From Chitinophaga rhizosphaerae (GTDB taxonomy: Bacteria > Bacteroidota > Bacteroidia > Chitinophagales > Chitinophagaceae): 64,000 bases of DNA. The DNA is taken from contig NZ_RXLO01000010.1 in assembly GCF_003958645.1 (NCBI RefSeq), positions 124,001 to 188,000 on the forward strand, written 5' to 3'. The notes below the pieces were generated by a model. It made no database searches. It was not told the DNA's origin and was given only the letters and a program-made list of their open reading frames with translations. Positions 49,910 through 58,933 of this stretch are shown piece after piece (within the stretch, counting starts at the first letter, position 1; each line of letters opens with the position of its first letter). The position numbers and the translations under genes were made by a program.

Positions 49910-49978
49910 GATAAGTTAATGACAAACGTGAAGGGGGTACCTTACCGTTAGCTCCCTGACAACAAGCTACCCTTTTTT
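49910..49978 (+). ncRNA. Array RNA 8 (short, diverged)
   Basis: About 70 nt from the promoter to a terminator (49935-49978) in which GGGTA-CTT pairs with AAG-TACCC, followed by T6. The body is unlike RNAs 1-6. It precedes a further terminator hairpin and the 343-residue gene. Confidence 0.58.
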
Positions 49979-50070
49979 GGCTGACATGGGCCCTTACCTT
50001 TAAGCTGTCATTGGCATACACGAACAAACCGAATTGATTCATAATACGAGACATCACACGGTGCGTGGTG

Positions 50071-50116
50071 GGGTACCTGACTGTTATTTGTGCAACAGGA
50101 AACGGTACCCTTTTTT
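50071..50116 (+). terminator. Terminator or attenuator in the leader of the 343-residue gene
   Basis: A perfect 7-bp stem (GGGTACC / GGTACCC) followed by T6 lies 37 bases before the ATG at 50153. A degenerate promoter-like pair (TTAC at 49994, GCATAC at 50014, spacing 16) lies upstream. It is either a ninth array member or a transcription attenuator of the following gene. Confidence 0.7.
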
Positions 50117-50152
50117 CAATTTTCAACTGTAGAAAAGTAAAATTGCTAAAAC

Positions 50153-51184
50153 ATGGAGAGTCTGGCCAGGAGTAACCCGTTGTTTGAACCACTTGCAAAG
50201 CTATCTTTTACGCTCAGGGAGGAAGTCAGAAGGAGTTCACATAGCGCCGGATTTGGGGATGCAATTCCAATGCATGCGTATGTATCTCCGCTGCCCGATA
50301 CAAACGCAGCCTTGAGCTACCTGAAACAATATGAGAGCACCATCGGAAACTCTCAGGATGCCAATGCAAACGACGAACTAACTCCGATCCGTTTGAATCA
50401 AAACCTCGACCGGCAAAAACGCTCATTACAAGAGGGAAGCGCTCTTGGCGGGAATACTGATTTTTTCGGGGTAACGTGCCGCATGTTTAAGCCCATACCC
50501 GAGCAATCGGTAGTGCGGCAAGTTAGCCTGGGTAGCGGCCGGATTGAGTTGCATAACATGAGCATAGCCGAGCTTTTTTTGATGGCACTTTCGACAGAGG
50601 ACGTCCCCATGCTCCGCTACGACCGGCTTGAAACGATAGATCTGCCCGAGGCCTCAAGAAGGCTGATAATGCCGCCAGTGGAATCACTCATCAATTGGGA
50701 TCAGCTCTTCCAGTATCAGTGGCGCACACAGCATGGTGTCTGTTGCGACTTACAGACGGGCATCGCTTTCGATAGACTCAAATATGCCATGCTGCTGGAT
50801 TATCTGAACATGTTTTTCGGGCACCTTATGAATATGAAAGGCGCCATTGAGTTTCGCACCAGGAAGTCTTATTGCCTGGTGAGGATGAATGCGACAGAAG
50901 AGATCGCCAACCGGCCAGCGATGCAACAGCAGGATAACAAAGAACAAAAGGCTTTTTCAAACATACATATGTCTAAACTGGTCGCACTTATTGAGCAAAA
51001 AGGCCATTTCCAGTTCACCTATCCTGTTATCGATTGCACCGGATATCGATGGCCTGTAAGTCTGGAATTGCCCTGGAGTTTTAAGGACCCGCTTGAATTG
51101 AATGGGGCGCTGCGTGCATATGGGTTCCAGTTCATCGAAACTGCTGCCCAAGTTCCCTGCTTGCACCTTTTCAAGGTCCGTTAG
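50153..51184 (+). CDS. DUF3738-like protein (343 aa)
   Basis: The protein has no signal peptide. Its middle follows the pattern of DUF3738/TIGR03435-type domains: 'IELHNMSIAELFLMALST', then 'LLDYLNMFFGHLMNMKGAIE' and 'FRTRKSYCLVRM'. The C-terminal part has 'HMSKLVALIEQKGHFQF' and 'FKDPLELNGALRAYGFQFIE', like the last part of those domains. The match is from memory of the pattern. In Bacteroidota such domains are found near ECF sigma and TlpA-like genes. Its biochemical role is not established. It is the first protein gene after the RNA array and is preceded by a terminator-like hairpin, so read-through from array promoters could control it. Confidence 0.55.
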   Translation: MESLARSNPLFEPLAKLSFTLREEVRRSSHSAGFGDAIPMHAYVSPLPDTNAALSYLKQYESTIGNSQDANANDELTPIRLNQNLDRQKRSLQEGSALGGNTDFFGVTCRMFKPIPEQSVVRQVSLGSGRIELHNMSIAELFLMALSTEDVPMLRYDRLETIDLPEASRRLIMPPVESLINWDQLFQYQWRTQHGVCCDLQTGIAFDRLKYAMLLDYLNMFFGHLMNMKGAIEFRTRKSYCLVRMNATEEIANRPAMQQQDNKEQKAFSNIHMSKLVALIEQKGHFQFTYPVIDCTGYRWPVSLELPWSFKDPLELNGALRAYGFQFIETAAQVPCLHLFKVR

Positions 51185-51420
51185 GTATCACCGTATACAA
51201 GATTTTCAAAATCGGTTAGTGCTCTGAAAACGGTAGGTTTAATGACCGATCTGCCGTGGCCCCGCCCCCAACTGGACTGGGCAAGGGGGAGGACTACGGT
51301 TGTCCCCCAATTTTATTGGCTATTACTACCCAACCAACACAAGTAAGGACAGTCATCTCTTTCTTTCAATGGATAGTCGCGGCTATCGAGCAAATCGACT
51401 ACGCGCTATGAATCGTTAGA

Positions 51421-51500
51421 GAGAGTTGTCCGTTGCATGCAAGCACATTGGCACGCAACTCTCGAGGGAGTGATCTCTATCACTTGCCCTCCCTTATTTT
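51421..51500 (+). terminator. Two consecutive hairpins, the second with a T-rich tail
   Basis: GAGAGTTG (51421) pairs with CAACTCTC (to 51463), immediately followed by GAGGG-A-GTGA pairing with TCAC-TT-GCCCTC and then CCTTATTTT. The element lies 50 bases before the next gene and could be a terminator of the preceding unit or an attenuator of the following one. Confidence 0.6.
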
Positions 51501-51549
51501 ATGTCACAACACATGAGCTTGATAAGATTTTGATAAAAAACCATCCTAT

Positions 51550-52797
51550 ATGCCGCGTCTTGTTACACTGGTACTGTTATTAGCCGCATTCGGAGACTCC
51601 TACAGTCAAATGCAGCTAAAAGGCTATGTCGTCAAGCAAAATGGGGATACCGTCTCAGGTAAAGTGGTGCTCAATCACGTCATAAAAACACCTACGGTAG
51701 CCTGGATTGTTGATCAAGACGGGGACTCTACCCAATTTTATCCTTCCCGTGTAACTGAGCTCGTTATTCCCGGCCATAGCGTATACCGGGCGGCGACCGT
51801 TACCCTTGACCAGGCGCCCTACCGTATGGATTGGGAAACGCTGGACCACTGGAGGGACAAGTCACCGGAAAAGCGTTATACGTTCGAATGGCGCTACCTA
51901 AAGGTACTTGTGAAAGGGCCGGTGTTGACCTTACTGTATCTAAGAGATTGGCGAAAGCGATTTTTTATCAGTGACCAGGATGGCATTCGCGAACTATCTT
52001 ATCATCCGACCTGTGATGAATCAGATGCAGAGGTTGCGCGTCTCTCTGTGGCCTACCTCAAACAACTGTCCGAGGTATTTGCGAGCAAAGGCATTGCGTT
52101 CGAATATGATAAAAAATGGGGCTACAATAAAAGGGACCTGATGGAAATTGTCCGCGCACTCAACGAGCGGTTCGGTCAAGTCAAGTATGATGCTTCGGTA
52201 GAGGCACCGATTGCTTATACACAACCATACTATTTAGCTGCTGCCAACTGGGTAAAAACGCGTGTCCCCTCTCCTGTCACCAAAGGCGAAGGCTTTCTCA
52301 ACGATAACGGATATTCACTGATGCTCGGATTTGGCAGCCCGCTGAAGCTGCCGTGGTTGCGGCGACAGGTGACGCTACTGCCGGAGTTTTCGGTCACCTG
52401 TTTTTCGACAAGTTTTAGTAGCCTGGAGTGGCCTAATGCCAGCTTTAACCGAGATAAGATCGGATTTGTTGTCAACTTTTCGCTGGCCACGTTCCTATCT
52501 ATAAATCCCTGGAGAGTTGGCAGGAAGTTGCCTATGTTAGCGGCTGGCCTGGAAACGACGATGTCTTTGTCAGGATACAGGGACGCCGAAGATCTAACAG
52601 GTGCCAACGCTGAAAAAGACCTTGTCCGCCAGAAAAGATTTTTGTTGACACCCGTATTCAGAATTTTGCAGCCCATTAACAAAGGGTACCTTATGACGGG
52701 GTGTAGTTTACCTAAAGAGATTTTTTACTGGAAAGGCATTTGGTCCAAGACCCAAATGTTTTACGCCGGTATCGCGTTCACCATCGATAGCGATTGA
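51550..52797 (+). CDS. Secreted protein, paralogue A of a tandem pair (415 aa)
   Basis: It starts MPRLVTLVLLLAAFGDSYSQ, a signal peptide. The N-terminal domain is beta-rich ('LKGYVVKQNGDTVSGKVVLN', a pattern common in secreted Bacteroidota proteins). The conserved centre has 'YNKRDLMEIVRALNERFGQV', shared with the next gene ('YNRRDLMEIARALNQQVGQV'). The C-terminal 180 residues alternate strands ('SLMLGFGSPLKLPWL', 'MTGCSLPKEIFYW') and end in a strand, which suggests an outer-membrane barrel-like part. I do not recognise a named family. A terminator follows, so it is transcribed separately from its paralogue. Confidence 0.65.
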   Translation: MPRLVTLVLLLAAFGDSYSQMQLKGYVVKQNGDTVSGKVVLNHVIKTPTVAWIVDQDGDSTQFYPSRVTELVIPGHSVYRAATVTLDQAPYRMDWETLDHWRDKSPEKRYTFEWRYLKVLVKGPVLTLLYLRDWRKRFFISDQDGIRELSYHPTCDESDAEVARLSVAYLKQLSEVFASKGIAFEYDKKWGYNKRDLMEIVRALNERFGQVKYDASVEAPIAYTQPYYLAAANWVKTRVPSPVTKGEGFLNDNGYSLMLGFGSPLKLPWLRRQVTLLPEFSVTCFSTSFSSLEWPNASFNRDKIGFVVNFSLATFLSINPWRVGRKLPMLAAGLETTMSLSGYRDAEDLTGANAEKDLVRQKRFLLTPVFRILQPINKGYLMTGCSLPKEIFYWKGIWSKTQMFYAGIAFTIDSD

Positions 52798-52863
52798 CGG
52801 ATGCGAGAAATTTGGGATACTCATGTACGACTAATGCGCAGGTGCATCCCCTTGCACTTGTAA

Positions 52864-52900
52864 AGCGGGGCTGATGTCTATCATGCCCCACTATTTTTTT
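52864..52900 (+). terminator. Intrinsic terminator after paralogue A
   Basis: GGGGC pairs with GCCCC, with an inner GAT / ATC continuation, followed by ACTATTTTTTT. It lies 67 bases after the stop of the 415-residue gene. Confidence 0.8.
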
Positions 52901-52946
52901 GCTTCCATTACGAAATTGACAATACCCCATATTTAACTGCTATATT

Positions 52947-54173
52947 ATGATGAGAGCTTTATTCACTATTATTTATCTTTTTCTTGTCCAGGCTGCCATT
53001 GGCCAGCGTAAAATGAATGCCTATGTCATTGAACTGAACGGAGATTCTACCTTTGGTAAAATCGATATTTACGGGCTTTCGGAAACACCGGAGAAAATTA
53101 AGTTTTATGACGAATGGGGCGATAAAAGATATATTACGCCAGATGATATACGTGAGTTCGGTTTACCTGGCTATTGCTCCTATGTGTCGGCCTCTGTGTT
53201 TTCCGATTACGCAAATTATGAATTCAGGAAGGAGAACCTTAACAGCAACCCATTTAGAGTAAGACAGCAGCTGTTTCTCAAAGTGCTGATAAAAGGACCG
53301 GCTATTACATTACTCTATGCCCAAGATGGGCGCCGGCGTTTTTTTATTCAGGAAAATACAGGTAATCAAACACTCGATTATCACAAAATCACACTAGAAG
53401 TAGAAGCCTGGGGACGGAATGTATCTGATAGTTTCCGGGTAGAGATGGCGAATATATTAGCACACCATGGCGCCACGTTTAATTTTGGAACTGAAATAGG
53501 CTACAACCGGCGGGACCTGATGGAAATTGCAAGGGCACTAAACCAGCAGGTTGGCCAGGTCACCTACGATGCTGACGACGAAATCTCCCTTACCGATCGG
53601 CAGCTTTATTTTATTACTGCGCTCAGTCGCATCAGTACCCGAGGCAATTATCCTGCTGGTGTCAAATCCAGACACTTAACAGACTCCAGAGTTTCATTGT
53701 TAGTCGGATTTGGCATGCCAAGAAAATTCCCTTTCCTAAAGGAACATTTGACCTTTCGGCCCGAATTTACCGCTGTTCTGTTTACGCCGAGGTTTACTTC
53801 CCCCAGTGGAGAGGATGAAGAGGCGCAGGTTATTAATTTAACATTTACCCCACTTGTCGCTGTGAATCCCTGGAAAAGCAATCGGCATCGGCCTGCCTTT
53901 GCACTTGGATTAGAAGCGACGTATTCGTGGTCAAATTATATTATGGCGGAAAGCTATAGGCGTAAACATGGAGGGGCTTCAGATTTCCCGGTCCAAAAAG
54001 AATGGTGGATCACCCCTACGTTCCGGGTAATGCAACCTTTTTCCTGCGGAAATTTCGTGGCGGGCCTCAATTTGCCGCGACATATATTCTCACGAGAGGG
54101 CATTTCGTCGCGCACGCAATCGATTTATGCAGGCGTCATTTGGCACATCAGCGGACTATTGGAACCACTGTGA
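52947..54173 (+). CDS. Secreted protein, paralogue B of a tandem pair (408 aa)
   Basis: It starts MMRALFTIIYLFLVQAAIGQ, a signal peptide, and continues with 'MNAYVIELNGDSTFGKIDIY', which parallels paralogue A. Further shared blocks are 'LKVLIKGPAITLLYAQDGRR', 'RRDLMEIARALNQQVGQV' and a C-terminal set of beta strands with 'RHIFSREGISSRTQSIYAGV'. The two genes are of similar length and order, so they are a tandem duplication. Export to the periplasm or outer membrane is likely. Family not recognised. It ends 20 bases before the convergent coupling-protein gene. Confidence 0.65.
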   Translation: MMRALFTIIYLFLVQAAIGQRKMNAYVIELNGDSTFGKIDIYGLSETPEKIKFYDEWGDKRYITPDDIREFGLPGYCSYVSASVFSDYANYEFRKENLNSNPFRVRQQLFLKVLIKGPAITLLYAQDGRRRFFIQENTGNQTLDYHKITLEVEAWGRNVSDSFRVEMANILAHHGATFNFGTEIGYNRRDLMEIARALNQQVGQVTYDADDEISLTDRQLYFITALSRISTRGNYPAGVKSRHLTDSRVSLLVGFGMPRKFPFLKEHLTFRPEFTAVLFTPRFTSPSGEDEEAQVINLTFTPLVAVNPWKSNRHRPAFALGLEATYSWSNYIMAESYRRKHGGASDFPVQKEWWITPTFRVMQPFSCGNFVAGLNLPRHIFSREGISSRTQSIYAGVIWHISGLLEPL

Positions 54174-54193
54174 GCTCATACAATCGATTTCCT

Positions 54194-56182
54194 TTATTTA
54201 CCAGGCTTAATGAAGAGCAGATGAGACAAGTTGGGATCGTTTTTGATCCGTTCGATCTCAAAATATCGGATTTCATTGATGTCATCCTTAATACGTTGGA
54301 AATTCGCATTGACCTCCTCTGGAGTAATATTACGAATGACGGGAATTTCCTGGTAAGCGGCTTCTTCGGCCGCAATGGCGGCGTGATCATTTTGGATCAT
54401 GCTATGAAATGCCTTTAGCTTGATCGGCTCAGTTGGCGTGTCTGCCATCAGTCCCACGAATTCCCCCGAGGAAAGCTGGGCAATCCTGGAGGGAGGAACT
54501 GCCATTTCCAGCTGGGAGTTTTTCGAAACGCTGGTGTCATTTCTGTTAATCGAAACGGAGTCTCTCGGCTGTACCACTTTGCCGATACGGTCTGATACAT
54601 CCTTGGCCGCCTCTCCTACAGTCTGACCGCAAAACAGATTACCGCAAATATTAAGGAGAATTTCCGCCTGTTCCTTGCTGTAGTCCCGCTTTAACTGGCT
54701 GTATTGCTGGATAGCCAGCGTGATAGCACAACGGTACCCGCGTGCAATTCCGATAAGATTGGGCACTGTATTCCAATAGACCGTGGGCAGCTCATCGACG
54801 ATAATAGAGCTCGGCAGCTTACCCTTCTTTGTTACCAGGCGGGAGAGCCTGGTGAGATATAAGGAGTGTACGGCACCGTAAGTCTGAACACGCTGGGGAT
54901 TGTTGCCGACGCAAACGACTTTGGGTTCCTCGGGATTATTGATATCCAAGGTAAAGTCATTGCCGCTAAGGACATAATACAGGGACGGTGACACTAGGCG
55001 CGCCAACGCAATCTTGGCGGAAGCCACTTGCCCCTCGAGTTGCTCCATAGCCCGGTTAAGGTAAGCCGAGACAAAGGGGTTCACCAGGCTATCCAGGGCC
55101 GGGTCGGTCCCCAGTATCGGGAACAGGTCATCGTAGTGTAGGTTCGCAAATTCGATGACGTGAGGCAGCGTACAATACTTTCCCCCCTTGTAGTTTCTTA
55201 AAAACCAGATTAGGGCCGTCACAAAATTTATTGGGCTCTCCACAAAGAACTCGCCACTACGCGCGGTCCACTCACGGTTGAGGGCCATGAGCAACGTGCG
55301 GCTGGATTCGGCTGCGTCGGCGATGTCATCCATGTGTTCCGGCGGTATGACATTGCATCGATGAGTTCGGGAAAGGTCATCAAAGTTGACGAAGCAGAAT
55401 CGCGGAGGAACGGGGTACTTGTCCTGGTGCTTTAGGAAGGCGTTATAGGCGATGATGCTCAGATCCGGCCACTTAAAGTCATAAACAAACATCGTGTAGC
55501 CTTTGCTGATCATCTGGGTGATATAGTGCCTAATTACAAAATAGCTCTTGCCGGCACCTCCGGACCCGATGATCATGGTGGCACGGAAGGGCGCCACTAT
55601 ATTGATCCAGCTATCTCTAACCTTCCCGCGCAGCTTATATTTGGCCGGCAGGTTAACACTGTACTCGTTGACATGGCGCTGCTCCCACTGGGGGAAGGTC
55701 TCGTTCATTTCATTGAAGATGTCCTTATCGAGCTCAACTTTGATAAGTCGTGATATCCTGGCACCACCGCTCAGGAGCATCAGGTAACCCGTAATGGTGG
55801 CAGTTGAAAAAAGGCCGGCGACTACTTGCGGATCCAGATCAAGGTGGAGTAAGGCCATAGCGCCCCAGTAGAGGGCGGTCCCGAGGGCGATCAGGATGAT
55901 AATTGTGACCGGCTTTGCTTCGGTGTCCTTTTTACCCTTATTCGCAATCATTGTCAGGGCAAGCAGGCCCAGGATCACCGCTTTGAAGTAATAAGGATTG
56001 GCTATGACCGGGAACCGGCCGGCCTTCAGCAGCTGCCTGTCAAGGAATGGCGAAGTCGCATTCCAGGCGTCAAGGGCCCCGTGGCAGCAAATGTAAAGGT
56101 GGACGCCCAGCAGCAGCACGCCACAAAGGCGCACAAAATCAATAACCCCACGTAGCATCTGCTCGTTCTCTCCAGTACTCAT
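54194..56182 (-). CDS. Type IV secretion coupling protein (VirD4/TraG-type ATPase)
   Basis: The 662-residue protein has three to four N-terminal membrane spans (about residues 10-32, 60-80, 90-140), then the coupling-ATPase core. Walker A is 'IIGSGGAGKSYFVIRHYI' near residue 205 and Walker B is 'SSIIVDELPTVYWNTV' near residue 455. The conserved 'LAIQQYSQLKRDYSKEQAEI' and 'NICGNLFCGQTVGEAAKD' follow. It links the relaxosome to the TraE-N channel and pumps DNA. It is the last gene of the mob operon, downstream of the relaxase, as in Bacteroidota elements. Length matches the family (about 650-680). Confidence 0.95.
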   Translation of the reverse strand: MSTGENEQMLRGVIDFVRLCGVLLLGVHLYICCHGALDAWNATSPFLDRQLLKAGRFPVIANPYYFKAVILGLLALTMIANKGKKDTEAKPVTIIILIALGTALYWGAMALLHLDLDPQVVAGLFSTATITGYLMLLSGGARISRLIKVELDKDIFNEMNETFPQWEQRHVNEYSVNLPAKYKLRGKVRDSWINIVAPFRATMIIGSGGAGKSYFVIRHYITQMISKGYTMFVYDFKWPDLSIIAYNAFLKHQDKYPVPPRFCFVNFDDLSRTHRCNVIPPEHMDDIADAAESSRTLLMALNREWTARSGEFFVESPINFVTALIWFLRNYKGGKYCTLPHVIEFANLHYDDLFPILGTDPALDSLVNPFVSAYLNRAMEQLEGQVASAKIALARLVSPSLYYVLSGNDFTLDINNPEEPKVVCVGNNPQRVQTYGAVHSLYLTRLSRLVTKKGKLPSSIIVDELPTVYWNTVPNLIGIARGYRCAITLAIQQYSQLKRDYSKEQAEILLNICGNLFCGQTVGEAAKDVSDRIGKVVQPRDSVSINRNDTSVSKNSQLEMAVPPSRIAQLSSGEFVGLMADTPTEPIKLKAFHSMIQNDHAAIAAEEAAYQEIPVIRNITPEEVNANFQRIKDDINEIRYFEIERIKNDPNLSHLLFIKPGK

Positions 56183-56336
56183 GGTTGTAGAGCTTCAGAT
56201 AGCGACCAGTGTGGGGGGTGGTCCCTGTTAGGAAATCAGGTGAATATGTATGTCATAATGCAACTCCGGTCATTGCCAGGTTGTACTTTCATGGTGTCAG
56301 CTTTGGCAAGGTTACCTAAGCCAAGAAGGGGCCAGC

Positions 56337-57851
56337 CTACCGTTTCTTTCTTTTCTTTTTCCGTGCCTCCTTCAGCAATTCAACCGGCAATCCTTCGTAA
56401 GGGGCTTCCGCATGTACCAGCTCCTCGAAAACGTTGAGCCGAACCATTCCCATGAGGCTGTATCGGCTCAGTTCCCTATGAAATGTCGCTTCGATGCCTT
56501 GTCGATCCATACGAAAAGCACGGGCCGTTCCCTGGGGGCGCCCTAGATTATTACGCAAATACTGGTCGATGTTAGCCCGTATAGGTCGTGCACAGCCTGG
56601 TGGCAGGTGGTCAGCCCGCAGATAAAAGATGGTCTGCCCATCGCTGAATTGGCTGGCTTCAAGTATGAGCCCTTGCGATCTCCAGTAGCCCAGGACCTTA
56701 TCAAACCCGCTGCGGAAATCGGTACCCGTAAGGACGCTCCTGACAATGTCACGATTGAGTGCCCGCTGTATTTTCGAAGCAGTCAGTAGCCGGGCAGCCA
56801 CGCCGGCAGCACCGAGGGATTTTCGCAAGTCACTCCCTTTAAATGCGACTGCTTGCCGGTTGTCTACAAAAGTGATCCCTGATAGGTGGCCCTGCTCATT
56901 GTACCGGGTTGACACCGTGATACCAGCTGCTTTTAACGCGCGAATGAGCCCACTCATAGTAACACCACGATCAAGGACGGCTTCCACCTGGCTGGCCAGT
57001 TTGGGCCTGAACGCAATTTTTCTGGCTCGGTCTTCCTTGAATTTTCCGGTCAAAAGCTTCAGGCCGGCATTGTCGGGCAGCCCGTTCCAACCGTGCACAT
57101 AAATGGAGCTCGCCCGAATTTGCGCACCGACTTTGGTGCCGGCGGCATTAATGGCGCTGTACAGCAGGCCACCGCGCGCTCGCAATAGCGAATCCGGCTG
57201 GCCGGGATCTGCGACTACATTAAACTGCTTCAGAATCGCATTGTATTCGGCCAGGGAACAGAACTTATACTTTGAGATAACAGCCCGGATGATGGCCGAA
57301 ATGCTGGCTTTTTGCTTCTTTCCGGCCTGCAGGTACTGCTCCAGATCCAATGGCGGGATTCCCTGAAGGAACCCGGCCCCCTTCCCTTCTGCTTTCACGA
57401 GCCCGAAGTCCTGTTCAATCTCGCGTCGGGCGATGGCACCCTTCGTGGCGCCAATGCGGTGAGTGGCAATTCTGCTGCCGTCCGAGCGAATATTGGTCGA
57501 GACAATGTGTATGTGCTGGTTACCGGTATCTTTATGCAGGTAAACCAGGAAGGGCTGCTCCCCAAAGCCTGTTTTGGCCAGGTAGCTCGAAGCAATCGTT
57601 ACCAGTTTTTCATTGTCTAGCTGTTCTCCGGGCGCAAAACTCAATGCGATGTGGGCAATATTGGTCTTTGAAATCCGGTTCTTGACGGTCAGCTTTTCAA
57701 ATCGGGCCCGTTTCTGGGCAACGGATAAATCCGATGCGTCGGTCCCAAAGCCCACCGCCGCGATACACTCGGCTACGCCCTCTTTTACCTTGTTCTCATT
57801 GTAATGCAGAACATGTTTGAGGCTTTTGCTCATATTAAATCGCGCTATCAC
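56337..57851 (-). CDS. mobB: Relaxase (MobB/MOBP-type mobilization nuclease)
   Basis: I start at GTG 57851 (MIARFNMSKSLKHVLHYNEN), because homologous relaxases begin 'MIA-' shortly before 'NYNENKV'; ATG 57833 is an alternative. An AGGAGG sequence lies just before the GTG. The N-terminal relaxase domain has the nicking region 'HYNENKVKEGVAECI' and the HUH-type metal site 'GNQHIHIVSTNIRSDGSRI'. 'FGLVKAEGKG' follows. The C-terminal half (about 250-504) is helical and element-specific, ending RKKKRKKR. It should nick oriT and stay bound to the 5' end. It lies between the module proteins and the coupling protein. Confidence 0.92.
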   Translation of the reverse strand: MIARFNMSKSLKHVLHYNENKVKEGVAECIAAVGFGTDASDLSVAQKRARFEKLTVKNRISKTNIAHIALSFAPGEQLDNEKLVTIASSYLAKTGFGEQPFLVYLHKDTGNQHIHIVSTNIRSDGSRIATHRIGATKGAIARREIEQDFGLVKAEGKGAGFLQGIPPLDLEQYLQAGKKQKASISAIIRAVISKYKFCSLAEYNAILKQFNVVADPGQPDSLLRARGGLLYSAINAAGTKVGAQIRASSIYVHGWNGLPDNAGLKLLTGKFKEDRARKIAFRPKLASQVEAVLDRGVTMSGLIRALKAAGITVSTRYNEQGHLSGITFVDNRQAVAFKGSDLRKSLGAAGVAARLLTASKIQRALNRDIVRSVLTGTDFRSGFDKVLGYWRSQGLILEASQFSDGQTIFYLRADHLPPGCARPIRANIDQYLRNNLGRPQGTARAFRMDRQGIEATFHRELSRYSLMGMVRLNVFEELVHAEAPYEGLPVELLKEARKKKRKKR

Positions 57852-57930
57852 CCTCCTCAATTTTCAAGTGCACATATACGGTTCACCCTTCCAATACCCT
57901 ATCCAGTAAAGCTCATTTTATGAGTAAACG

Positions 57931-58905
57931 CTATCCGCTTTGCCTTCCCCGCTGCCGCTGCGCATGATGGTGCTGATCATCGTTGCTGGGGTGCTGCACG
58001 GTTAGCTTGCCCAACAGCGCTTCGTCCATTTCTGAGCAGAAATACAACCGCTGACACTTAAAAGCTGCTTCGACAGTGCATGGAGCTAGCTGCTCGTCTA
58101 AGAATGTCACTCGCCCTATGTCTGGCAGCAGTTTGACAAAAACGGCATATTGCTCCTTGATCGGCTCATCCATTTTGACAAAATCGGTGTTATATTCCGT
58201 ATCATTACCGTCAATATATCGGCTACTGATGACCTTTCCACAAGCCCCGATGGGGAAACCTTCGTCATCGATTTCAAATCGCTTTCCCTTATACTCGCAT
58301 GCGATGAGGACTTCCCGAATCTCCCGCTTTGACTCGTGCTTGATCCAGTCATCTTGAAGCATCACCTGCTTACAATCCGATAAGCTCTCTGAGCTAAAAG
58401 TGATGGTCGCGCTATGCCCGAGCTCATAGATAAGACCTCCTTGGTCTTGATGCTGGTGCCTGACGACGTGGAAGCGTGCAGCTTCTTCACTCGGGACAAT
58501 AAGCCGTACGCCATCCATCAGTTCTGTCCTACCGGCAGCCAAACGGTAAAGCGCTCGCAGGTCACCCGTCAGATTGATCGAGAAGTTGGGTATAGCGGAT
58601 AACTCCCTGACAATATCTGTCTGAGGTGTAACGGAAGGCACAATGCCATGCATCTGCCATTTCAATTCTGCAGCGAGGTTCTCAGTCAAATGAATATGAT
58701 AGTTCCCTTCCCTCATTTGGTCCTCCTCGTCGGGCACCCAGGCATTGCGATTACAAAACTTGACGGCTTCATTGTAAGTCTGAAAGCTTATCAATTGAAT
58801 TTGGTCTCTATTTCGAAAGGCCCCCTCGAATGCAACGAATCGGTGGCCTTGTTCTTCAAGGCGTCCTAATTCCTTTTCGACGGCAGCCCACCATTCCTTT
58901 TCCAT
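57931..58905 (-). CDS. Module protein inside the mob operon, copy 1 (324 aa)
   Basis: The N-terminal part 'HRFVAFEGAFRNRDQIQLIS' corresponds to 'NWVTFRGALLPASPIHLDTF' of the next gene, so the two are paralogues. The body resembles the large paralogues at 2.7-15.4 kb: a helix, then 'FVKMDEPIKEQYAVFVKLLP' and 'RVTFLDEQLAPC'. The C-terminus is rich in His, Gln and Arg (HHAQRQRGRQSG). No enzyme motif, signal peptide or membrane span. It is in the same operon as mobC and the relaxase, so it may belong to the relaxosome or be exported with DNA. Function unknown. Confidence 0.65.
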   Translation of the reverse strand: MEKEWWAAVEKELGRLEEQGHRFVAFEGAFRNRDQIQLISFQTYNEAVKFCNRNAWVPDEEDQMREGNYHIHLTENLAAELKWQMHGIVPSVTPQTDIVRELSAIPNFSINLTGDLRALYRLAAGRTELMDGVRLIVPSEEAARFHVVRHQHQDQGGLIYELGHSATITFSSESLSDCKQVMLQDDWIKHESKREIREVLIACEYKGKRFEIDDEGFPIGACGKVISSRYIDGNDTEYNTDFVKMDEPIKEQYAVFVKLLPDIGRVTFLDEQLAPCTVEAAFKCQRLYFCSEMDEALLGKLTVQHPSNDDQHHHAQRQRGRQSG

Positions 58906-58933
58906 GGCATTGTGTTTGGGTGATTGTCAATAC

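Noticed and set aside
47221..49978. CRISPR or retron locus
   Set aside because: Repeat units are 774 bp with internal promoters and terminators, and there is no reverse transcriptase or cas gene in the window.
46588..50116. Guide-RNA array of an RNA-guided sigma system (Cas12f-like with an ECF factor)
   Set aside because: The idea fits the sigma neighbour, but no Cas12f or TnpB-like protein is encoded here, and the 343-residue protein lacks nuclease features.
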